A stretch of DNA of 40,202 nucleotides from Planctomycetaceae bacterium. Lineage in GTDB: Bacteria > Planctomycetota > Planctomycetia > Planctomycetales > Planctomycetaceae. Location of the stretch: NCBI GenBank assembly GCA_024742875.1, contig JANSXP010000064.1, positions 1 to 40,202 of the forward strand. The letters run 5' to 3'. Within the stretch, counting starts at the first letter, position 1; the number at the start of each line of letters is the position of its first letter. Shown here one piece after another: positions 1-7,066 of this stretch. The notes under the pieces are model-generated. The model saw nothing but the letters and a program-made list of their open reading frames with translations, was not told the origin of the DNA and did not search any database. The translations under genes and the position numbers were made by a program.

Positions 1-1300
1 CAATGTGGCCTTCAATCTGATTCACCTTTTCCGTGGCGATATCAAACGTGGTGCAGAACTCGGCCGCGAATTCAGCAAACCGAATGGCGTCTTCATCAAA
101 GACGGCGATATTGCCCGATGTCTGGTATGCGACATGGACTTCGTGTTCCTGTGCGGCCAGTCGAATGAGCGTGCCGCCCATCGATATCACGTCGTCATCG
201 GGATGCGGAGAAAAGCAGATCACGCGTTTGGGAAAGATGTGGTCAAATTTCCCGTCACGGTCGCCGGGCAGCTTGGCGTGTTCCGGCTTACCTCCCGGCC
301 ATCCGATCAGGGTGCCCTGCAGATGACGAAAGACAATCAAATTGATTTCGTAGGCGGAGCCGTATTCGGCCAGCAGACTCTGCAGCCCTTCTTCGTTGTA
401 ATCCGCGTCCGTCAGTTTCAGGATTGCCTTGTCCACCTTTTCAGCCAGCCAGATTACCGCACGGCGAATCAGCAGCGGCGTCCATTCCACAGTCCCCACC
501 AGCCAGGGAAACTGAGCGCGGGTCAGCGCGGAACTGGCCGCCTGATCCAGCAGCAGTTCCACGTTGCGATGTGTCTGCAGGTAGGTGGCCGGCACAGACG
601 GGCTGGGCGCCCCTTCGACAGTGCGGGCAACGATGGGCGCTTTGTTTTCACCAAACGCGAGGATGAAGATTTTCCACGCGTTCAGAATGGTGCCGACCCC
701 CATGGTGATCGCGCGGCGGGGCACGTTTTCGGCCCCAAAAAAGTCGCTCGCCGCGTCGGTGCGGGTAACGGTGTCCAGCGTAATCAGTCGCGTGCGACTG
801 GTCTCATCAGACCCGGGTTCGTTAAAGCCAATATGCCCCGTTCGACCAATACCAAGCAGCTGAATATCGATGCCACCAGCGTCCTCGATGTTCTGCTCGT
901 ACTGCTGACAGTATTGCGCCACTTTTTCGACGGGGATCGTCCCGTCAGGGATATGGACCTGGTCCTGGGGGATGTCAATATGATCGAACAGATGCTCGTT
1001 CATGAACCGCACGTAACTTTGCAGTTCCTCCGGCCCCATCGGATAGTACTCATCCAGATTGAACGTGATCACGTTCTGAAAGGACAGTCCCTCCTCGCGG
1101 TGCATCCGAACCAGTTCGGCATAAATGCCGACAGGGGTGGAGCCTGTGGCTAAACCAAGGACGCAGTTTTTCTGCTTGGCGGCACGCGTGCGAATCAGAT
1201 CGGCAATCTGCACGGCCACGTAACGCGACGCCGCGGGAGCATTGGTGAAGACTTCGCACGGCAGCCGTTCCAGCTTGCCTGTTTCCTGTATTGCCGTCAT
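1..1300 (-). CDS. Glucosamine-6-phosphate deaminase-like / PIG-L deacetylase fusion (3' end outside window)
   Basis: The open frame runs leftwards from an ATG at 1298-1300 off the window edge, giving 433 residues and no stop. Residues about 15-270 match NagB (glucosamine-6-phosphate isomerase/deaminase): ATGSTPVGIY at 51-60, FNLDEY at 80-85, and GIGRTGHIGFNEP at 150-162. Residues about 355-433 open a PIG-L/LmbE deacetylase domain with the metal-binding motif HPDDD at 366-370 followed by MGGTLIRLA. Such fusions are known from Bacteroidetes and planctomycetes and probably act in the cytoplasm on amino-sugar compounds. The aspartate that E. coli NagB uses at position 141 is Thr154 here, while the following His156 and Glu161 are kept, so the reaction may differ from plain deamination. 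A weak GGAAAAG lies just before the ATG. The fusion is sure; the exact substrate is not. Confidence 0.9.
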   Translation of the reverse strand, partial: MTAIQETGKLERLPCEVFTNAPAASRYVAVQIADLIRTRAAKQKNCVLGLATGSTPVGIYAELVRMHREEGLSFQNVITFNLDEYYPMGPEELQSYVRFMNEHLFDHIDIPQDQVHIPDGTIPVEKVAQYCQQYEQNIEDAGGIDIQLLGIGRTGHIGFNEPGSDETSRTRLITLDTVTRTDAASDFFGAENVPRRAITMGVGTILNAWKIFILAFGENKAPIVARTVEGAPSPSVPATYLQTHRNVELLLDQAASSALTRAQFPWLVGTVEWTPLLIRRAVIWLAEKVDKAILKLTDADYNEEGLQSLLAEYGSAYEINLIVFRHLQGTLIGWPGGKPEHAKLPGDRDGKFDHIFPKRVICFSPHPDDDVISMGGTLIRLAAQEHEVHVAYQTSGNIAVFDEDAIRFAEFAAEFCTTFDIATEKVNQIEGHI

Positions 1301-1524
1301 CTTTTCCGACCCGGTTTGAGCAATGAATGTCCAGCCCAAGTCTATCGGGTCGCTCGGCGTTATCGAACGTGTCCAATCAGGAAACATCAATTTCCAGGCA
1401 ACTGCACGGCCGTCCATTCGACCTGCACCAGCCTCCCGTCAGCCGACCTGCAGCGGCGGGAACCGTGCCAGGCGGCTCTGGTACGGACAGATCGCCTGAT
1501 CGGACAGTGGCGCACATTCCGGTG

Positions 1525-4335
1525 TCAAAGCACAAGCTGCGCCTTGTCAATACGACGATCCGAAAGTTCCGACAGCGCCTCGTCCGTGCTCGAAGGGTCA
1601 ACCTCCCGACACGAGTCGGTCAGCAGAGCGGCCAGTTCCGCCAGATCAGACCGCCAGCGGTCTCCGGGAATGTCGGGCGGCACGATTTGAGCGTATTCGC
1701 CACACAGCAAAATCATCCGCAGACAGTGCCGAAAGATAATGCCCTCCTGTTTGGTCAAATCGCGGGCGCGAACGAACTTATTAAAATCGCCCCCAAACTG
1801 CAGCAGGTCGCCGACGCACCAGACAGCAGTGGTGCGGGCATCGTGAATTCCCGGGTAATCACTGCGAAACAGCAGATGCGCCTTGTCAGCGAGCTTCATC
1901 GGCGGAATGTTGCGTTCCAAAACTTCGTCACGGTAACCGCGCAAATCGTTCTGCGTGACCAGGCCCCGCGTCAGCAGTTCGGCGTCCAGAAATTCGGTGG
2001 CCAGCGGACCATGCGGCAGCTTGTCGGGAAACGGCACCCGCACGCTGCGGGCCACTGACATTGGCATGTTGAGGGCACCTTCCATCAGCTGCAGCCGTTC
2101 TTCATAGCCCGCCCTGGGAAACAGCTCCGCCAGGAACAGGGCGTAGACCGGATTCACACTGCGAAAAGCGAACATCAGATCCAGCTGCGGTGTGGCGACG
2201 GCGTAATCCGGCTCGTAGTCCTTCCAGCGAACGTCGACGACCGGCTCCGATCTGGACGCTTTGGGCCGATCGTCGGATTTCTGAGGCACGGGGCGACTGG
2301 ACGCTGCCACGCCGCCGGAATCCCGCGCCTCGCTGATCAACTGGCCCAGGAGTCCGGGGGCCGCTGCGGGCCCGCTCCCATCATCGTCAGGTGGCGACGG
2401 TTCCTCCCCCTGCCTCTCGCCAGTTGTCCCGTGCCCCGGTTGCTGCTCGTCGACCGCAGACGACTTGTCAGCGTCCATGTTGCTGCTGGAGGAGGACTCT
2501 GAAGCGTCTCGATTTTGCTCGTCCGTTTCGTCGGCGAAGACCCCCAAACCAAAATCCGGATCTTCCTCGGCAACACCCGCGCTAAAGTCAACCACATCGC
2601 CCAGGCCGGTGTCTTCCTGCTGCAGACCGCTGCCCCAGACAGATGTGGTGACGGAACGTCCCTCCTGCACCTGGTCCACTGCCAGTTCTACGCCTTCATC
2701 CTCAGCCAGCACGCTGCGAAATGCTTCCTGCTGGTCCGCCTGCTGGGCCGCCTGTCCCTCGACGCCTGCCTGCTCCTCCCGGATGCGGTGCGGTGGGGCC
2801 GGCGTGAGTGTCACCAGCCCTGCGGCGTCCAGAGTGATCAACATCCTTTTCAGATTTTCGAGCGCCTGTTCTTTTTCCTTCGTGTCGAGCAGTCGTTTTC
2901 TGATCGCCGACCGCAGGCCAGTGACGGCTCCTGACTTGCGAATCAGAAACGCCAGCAGTCGCCATGGGAAACGCCCCTTGCTGGCCAGCTTCGCGGGGGG
3001 CGCCGACTGCAGCTGCTCAAACTGCGGCTCCGACCAGTACTGCTGCCCCGAACGCCGCCGGGGCATCTTCTTTTTCAGGTTCTTTTTCGCCCGCCGCAGC
3101 CCCGGGTCTTTGGTGTCTTCGGGAATCTGATCGTACTTCTCCTGCCAGCGGTGAATCTTTACATCGTCTTCATGGGCCACGGCAAACACAAAGCCCTGAT
3201 CATCAAACTGCGGGCGACCGGCACGGCCAAACATCTGGTGTGCCGAACTGGCATCGATGACTGTCATTTTTCCCCGCGGTCCTTTCAGCAGAGAGGTCAT
3301 CACGACGGAACGCGCAGGGAGGTTGATTCCGGCAGCCAGGGTTTCCGTACAGACACATACCGAAAGCAGTTTCTTCTGAAACAGACTCTCCACAGCGCGT
3401 CGATACCGGGGAAGTAACCCGGCATGATGAATGCCGATACCACGAATCAGGATCTGTTTCAGTTTCCCCCCGGCCCCGACGCTCCAGTCCAGACCGTCGA
3501 TTTCCTGCTGCAGCTGTTTCTGCTGACCGCTGGCCAGCAGGCGTCGGCCCTTGAGTTGTTCGGCCACGCTCCAGCATTCGCTGCGGTTAAAACAGAACAC
3601 CAGCGCCGGGGTGTAGCGGGCCGATTCTTCCTCGTTGTCCGCCATGATCTCAAGCTGTTCTGACAACAGCTCATCCATGACCCATCGAAACGTGAGGGGC
3701 ACTCGCCGCTCTTCGCTTTGCAGCAGCCGCAGTGTGCGATCATGTTCACGGTTGAGCCAAACGACAAATTCCGGCGCGTTACCCACGGTCGCACTAATCA
3801 GCAGCACCCGCGTGGATTTGGGCAGCATGCCCAGCGACAGCTCCCAGACAATGCCGCGTTCCGGATCATTAAAACTGTGAAATTCATCCATCACCACCGC
3901 AGACACATCGTCGAACGAAAACTCCTCCGGCGACAGCAGGCGATTGAGCAGAATCTCGGCCACCACGACCAGCACGCGGGCGTCCGGATTAATGCGACGG
4001 TTTCCTGTCACCAGTCCCACGTCCTCCCGCGCGAACCCCCAGCGTTCTGCGGAGTCCTGCAGTTCATGAAACTTCTGCTCGGTCAGCGCGATCAGCGGTG
4101 TGGTGTAATAAGCTCGACGTCCGGTGTGCAGAGCCTCATACAGCGCGGTCTCGGCGATGACCGTTTTCCCGGTGCCCGTCGGAGCACAGATCAAAATCCC
4201 ATCTTCCGCCTCAAACCAGGAGTAAATGGCCTGTTCCTGAAACGGATAGGGAGGCCAGGGCAGTTCGTCGATGTAGCGAAACGCAATTTCTTCGGGCGTT
4301 GGCGGAACTGCCTGCCCTTCGTTTTCTGATTCCAT
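1525..4335 (-). CDS. Ski2-like DExH-box helicase
   Basis: The protein has 936 residues from the ATG at 4333-4335. I chose that start over one 15 codons upstream because an AGGA lies seven bases before it. ATP-dependent nucleic-acid unwinding is expected. Visible superfamily 2 motifs are APTGTGKT (51-58), DEFH (150-153), SAT (181-183) and QMFGRAGRP (367-375); the DExH box with the GRAGRP form of motif VI is characteristic of Ski2/Mtr4/Hel308 relatives. After the helicase core, about 170 residues (roughly 520-690) are rich in Gln, Glu, Asp, Ser and Pro and look disordered, followed by a folded C-terminal segment of about 250 residues I cannot assign. The gene runs toward the NagB fusion with a 224-base gap. 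It could be an RNA-decay or DNA-repair helicase; the sequence does not decide which. Confidence 0.9.
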   Translation of the reverse strand: MESENEGQAVPPTPEEIAFRYIDELPWPPYPFQEQAIYSWFEAEDGILICAPTGTGKTVIAETALYEALHTGRRAYYTTPLIALTEQKFHELQDSAERWGFAREDVGLVTGNRRINPDARVLVVVAEILLNRLLSPEEFSFDDVSAVVMDEFHSFNDPERGIVWELSLGMLPKSTRVLLISATVGNAPEFVVWLNREHDRTLRLLQSEERRVPLTFRWVMDELLSEQLEIMADNEEESARYTPALVFCFNRSECWSVAEQLKGRRLLASGQQKQLQQEIDGLDWSVGAGGKLKQILIRGIGIHHAGLLPRYRRAVESLFQKKLLSVCVCTETLAAGINLPARSVVMTSLLKGPRGKMTVIDASSAHQMFGRAGRPQFDDQGFVFAVAHEDDVKIHRWQEKYDQIPEDTKDPGLRRAKKNLKKKMPRRRSGQQYWSEPQFEQLQSAPPAKLASKGRFPWRLLAFLIRKSGAVTGLRSAIRKRLLDTKEKEQALENLKRMLITLDAAGLVTLTPAPPHRIREEQAGVEGQAAQQADQQEAFRSVLAEDEGVELAVDQVQEGRSVTTSVWGSGLQQEDTGLGDVVDFSAGVAEEDPDFGLGVFADETDEQNRDASESSSSSNMDADKSSAVDEQQPGHGTTGERQGEEPSPPDDDGSGPAAAPGLLGQLISEARDSGGVAASSRPVPQKSDDRPKASRSEPVVDVRWKDYEPDYAVATPQLDLMFAFRSVNPVYALFLAELFPRAGYEERLQLMEGALNMPMSVARSVRVPFPDKLPHGPLATEFLDAELLTRGLVTQNDLRGYRDEVLERNIPPMKLADKAHLLFRSDYPGIHDARTTAVWCVGDLLQFGGDFNKFVRARDLTKQEGIIFRHCLRMILLCGEYAQIVPPDIPGDRWRSDLAELAALLTDSCREVDPSSTDEALSELSDRRIDKAQLVL

Positions 4336-4466
4336 TCCTGATTCCTGTCTGTCGGCCGGCCAGCGGCCCCTTCCGGCCATTGATCGCGTATCGTAAAGAC
4401 CCGCTCGCGACCTGTCATTCTCAGTGACCGACTCGAACAGGTTTGCAGAGCACCAGTCCTGCTGCT

Positions 4467-5165
4467 ATGTACGACCGCATGTGGATCAAAATCTGTGGCA
4501 TCACATCGGCTGAAGACGCCCGCGTTGTCTCGTCCTCCGGGGCAGCGGCCATCGGGCTGAACTTCTATCCCGCTTCGAAGCGTTATCTGTCGCCGGACGC
4601 GCTGCCCGAAGTCCGCGCTGCCGTTTCTGAGGACATGGACGTGGTTGGGGTGTTCGTCAACGCCACTACGGAAACAGTCCGGCAACTGACGGAAACCGCC
4701 CGTCTGGACACGGTACAGTTTCACGGAGACGAAACACCAGAGCAGGTGCAGCAGTTTCAGCAAGCGTGTCCCGACACGCACATCATTCGCGCCTTTCGAA
4801 TTGGCGATGCGGGTTTCTCGGCCGCTGACACCTGGCTGCAGAGGGCCGCCCAGTTGGGGGTATCACTGCAGAGTGTGCTGATCGACGCGTACCACCCCGG
4901 AGAATACGGCGGGACAGGCCACCAGATCCGCGCTGACCTGGTGAATGCCTGGCACTGGCCCCGCCAGCCTGGCAACCGCTTCATTCTCGCCGGCGGACTG
5001 CGGCCGGACAACGTGGCGGCCGCGATTTCCGCGACGGCCCCCTTCGGCGTCGATACGGCGAGCGGAGTCGAAGACAGCCCCGGCGTGAAGAACGCGACGG
5101 CCGTGCGTGCGTTTGTTCGCAATGTGGGAATCCCATCAGAACCACCGGGTAATGCACTGCCATGA
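4467..5165 (+). CDS. trpF: Phosphoribosylanthranilate isomerase
   Basis: TrpF isomerises N-(5-phosphoribosyl)anthranilate to CdRP in tryptophan biosynthesis. The family signatures appear in order: KICGIT near the N-terminus, with the catalytic Cys; VGVFV; QFHGDE; DAYHPGEYGGTG; FILAGGL followed by PDNV, carrying the second phosphate loop; and GVDTASGVED..PGVK at the C-terminus. From the ATG at 4467 the protein has 232 residues, close to the usual 200-230. A TTG at 4443 and an ATG at 4479 are alternative starts and none has a clear ribosome binding site; 4479 would put MWIKICG at the N-terminus, as in many relatives. The gene is divergent from the helicase and no other trp gene is visible, as is common in planctomycetes where trp genes are dispersed. 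Confidence 0.95.
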   Translation: MYDRMWIKICGITSAEDARVVSSSGAAAIGLNFYPASKRYLSPDALPEVRAAVSEDMDVVGVFVNATTETVRQLTETARLDTVQFHGDETPEQVQQFQQACPDTHIIRAFRIGDAGFSAADTWLQRAAQLGVSLQSVLIDAYHPGEYGGTGHQIRADLVNAWHWPRQPGNRFILAGGLRPDNVAAAISATAPFGVDTASGVEDSPGVKNATAVRAFVRNVGIPSEPPGNALP

Positions 5166-5407
5166 TACGGACGCGCCAGCAACAGCTGTGGCAGGTTCAG
5201 GGCAGAAACGGCTTCCGCGCACTTTTGCACAGTGCCACTGACCCACCCCCCAAGGTGCAAATCCGCTGAACATCGCGATACCGACGGATTCTCCCGGACA
5301 ACAAAAAAACGTCCGTCCGTTGTCTGTTCTACGGCAGACTTTTCACAACAGTTTCGTCGTCGGGCCCCGATAACGCCACAGGGCCAGCCATTGCATCGGG
5401 TAGAATC

Positions 5408-5623
5408 ATGGTTAAGAACAGCCTGCGAATCCGCATCCTTCTGCAGAGCAAAATCCAGGAGCGTATGGCTGCCGGCATGCAGCCCCGCGTGGCCTTCCAG
5501 CTGCTCCGCCAGGAGTTGGCGCACCACGACCAGATCGACTGGGAACAGCTGGAGTTTGACGACGAATTGTGCGTTATTGAGGAAAAACGCGACATCGACG
5601 ATCGCATGACGCCCGTTCTGTGA
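5408..5623 (+). CDS. Small hypothetical protein (71 aa)
   Basis: I do not recognise this protein. It is short, charged and probably helical, with an N-terminal basic stretch (MVKNSLRIRILLQSKIQERM) and an acidic second half. It has no signal peptide, membrane segment or cysteine motif. Codon use looks like a real gene, with mostly G or C in third position, and the opposite-strand frame gives an Arg/Ser-rich translation typical of noise. The ribosome binding site is weak (GGGTAG seven bases before the ATG). It follows trpF on the same strand after 242 bases in which I see no feature. It is either a genuine small cytoplasmic protein or chance. Confidence 0.5.
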   Translation: MVKNSLRIRILLQSKIQERMAAGMQPRVAFQLLRQELAHHDQIDWEQLEFDDELCVIEEKRDIDDRMTPVL

Positions 5624-5664
5624 CGCCCCCGCTGTGACACCCGTCCGGTGCCCCCCTTACCGTG

Positions 5665-5693
5665 GCTGCCTTCGCCGTCGCTGCCTTCGCCGT
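5665..5693. repeat. Two tandem 15-bp units
   Basis: GCTGCCTTCGCCGT occurs at 5665-5678 and again at 5680-5693, separated by one C. It lies in the gap between the small ORF and the GntR gene. No function is evident. Confidence 0.6.
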
Positions 5694-5733
5694 GTGCCGA
5701 TCACGATGCCCCGTGTCCGGAGCCAGCGGGCTC

Positions 5734-6369
5734 TTATCGGTCGCAGTTCACAATTGACTCAGCACTGAGAGCCACATGACGTCGTGCGAGACGTTCGGCC
5801 TCAGCGGGGCGATTGGCGGCGACGGCTTCAACCACCGCCAGATGCTCAGACCGCAATTGATCGGCATCCCGCTCTGTGACCACCAGATTCCCCACGAATC
5901 GATATCCCACGCTGACGCGCATCAGCGTCTCGTTGCCCGACAGGCTCAGAAAGGCCTGATGAAAACGGTACTCAAGGTCACTGCGTTTGCTGCGGGAACG
6001 GGGACCGCGAGCGGCGTAAATTTGCTCGGCCAGTTCGCGAAGCGTGTCGACATCGTCATGCGAGATTTTTCGGCAGCAAAGTCGCGCGGCCAAACCTTCC
6101 AGCACTTCCCGCACGCGATAAGCGTCGACCAGTTCCTGCCGTTCAAAAGATCGCACCGCAAATCCGCGGGCTGTCCCGACAACCAGTCCCTGCTGTGAAA
6201 GCGACTGCAGACTCTCGCGGATCACGCCCTGAGAAACCTCGTAGAGTTCTGAAAGGGGAATCTGGCGAAGCGCCTCACCGGGGTGGCGCGTTCCGTTCAG
6301 AATTTCCTGCTGCAGTGCCTCCACCACACGCTCTCGCTGTGAGACTGATTTCCCTGACCTGCCTGACAT
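5734..6369 (-). CDS. GntR-family transcriptional regulator (FadR/FCD type)
   Basis: The first 70 or so residues form a GntR winged helix (QRERVVEALQQEILNG, then PLSELYEVSQGVIRESLQSL, then GLVVGTARGFAV). The remainder, from about residue 75, is an all-helical FCD effector domain with ELVDAYRVREVLEG and a conserved FHQAF segment whose His is expected to help bind metal or ligand. From the ATG at 6369 the length is 211 residues; an ATG at 6414 would add 15 residues but sits inside a palindrome and has no ribosome binding site. FCD regulators usually respond to small carboxylic acids or sugar acids and repress their own neighbourhood. The gene is divergent from the VOC-family gene, and candidate operators lie between the two starts, so joint control is likely. 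Confidence 0.9.
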   Translation of the reverse strand: MSGRSGKSVSQRERVVEALQQEILNGTRHPGEALRQIPLSELYEVSQGVIRESLQSLSQQGLVVGTARGFAVRSFERQELVDAYRVREVLEGLAARLCCRKISHDDVDTLRELAEQIYAARGPRSRSKRSDLEYRFHQAFLSLSGNETLMRVSVGYRFVGNLVVTERDADQLRSEHLAVVEAVAANRPAEAERLARRHVALSAESIVNCDR

Positions 6370-6411
6370 CGCATTTGGTATGAACAGAGTTTTGCGGAAT
6401 TCAACGGCTTG

Positions 6412-6454
6412 CATTATCGATAACGATCGATCATCTTGACATCCCGTCGCGGGA
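6412..6454. promoter_or_regulatory. Candidate operator/promoter region between GntR and VOC genes
   Basis: Three elements are packed in 43 bases. A perfect 10-bp palindrome TTATCGATAA lies at 6414-6423, next to CGATCGATCA. A consensus -35 hexamer TTGACA lies at 6436-6441, pointing toward the VOC gene. An inverted repeat TCCCG-TCG-CGGGA at 6442-6454 sits exactly where a -35/-10 spacer would be. I see no good -10 hexamer. Palindromes in the spacer of a promoter divergent from a regulator gene are typical of repressor sites; the link to this GntR protein is inference. Confidence 0.35.
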
Positions 6455-6539
6455 ATGCAATCCGCAGGCCGCCACTGTGTCGATGAAACGCATTACGAAA
6501 TCATCCGTCCCTGCGCCACATTTGTTGGAAACGCGCCCT

Positions 6540-6971
6540 ATGGTTACCCCCTTTCATCTTGCCATTCAGGTTCGAGACGTCGCCGAAGCCCGCGATTTTT
6601 ACGGCAGCAAAATGGGGTTCCCCGAGGGGCGCAGTGACGACTGCTGGATCGACTTCAATATGTTCGGTCACCAGATGGTCGTGCACCTGAACCCGCAGAT
6701 TGGCCGCGAAGGCAGGGTGGCCAGCTACTGCAATCCGGTGGACGATCACGCGGTTCCCGTGCCGCACTTCGGCGTGGTGCTGGAAGTGGAACAGTGGAAA
6801 CAACTCGAAGCGCGAGTGCGCAAATTCGTTGACCGATTCATCATCGAACCTTACGTTCGGTTCGAAGGTCAGCCCGGCGAGCAGTACACGATGTTTTTTG
6901 AAGACCCCAGCGGCAACGCCCTGGAATTCAAAGCTTTTGCCAACATCGAAGAGCAACTGTTTGCCACGTAA
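6540..6971 (+). CDS. VOC-superfamily protein (glyoxalase/dioxygenase-like)
   Basis: This 143-residue protein has the vicinal-oxygen-chelate fold. The N-terminal strand FHLAIQVRDVAEARDFYGSKMGF carries the first metal-ligand His; a second half has PHFGVVLEV and ends in FFEDPSGNALEFKAF, where the last Glu is the usual metal ligand. The family includes glyoxalases, extradiol dioxygenases and antibiotic-binding proteins; nothing in the sequence fixes the substrate. The ATG at 6540 places the first strand where other family members begin; an in-frame GTG at 6477 would add 21 unlikely residues. The start faces the GntR gene, so the substrate may be linked to the signal sensed by that regulator. Confidence 0.88.
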   Translation: MVTPFHLAIQVRDVAEARDFYGSKMGFPEGRSDDCWIDFNMFGHQMVVHLNPQIGREGRVASYCNPVDDHAVPVPHFGVVLEVEQWKQLEARVRKFVDRFIIEPYVRFEGQPGEQYTMFFEDPSGNALEFKAFANIEEQLFAT

Positions 6972-7066
6972 GGCGGTCCGGTCCGGGCGGAACAGCAGAG
7001 AGTCGCCGAAACCCGGGCCACTTCTCCTGCCAGGCTCATCCTCCTGCCCGGCCTGTCATCTCAGGC

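Noticed and set aside
5-1153. 382-codon plus-strand frame
   Set aside because: It is antisense to the NagB-PIG-L fusion, whose domains are unmistakable; its own translation matches nothing.
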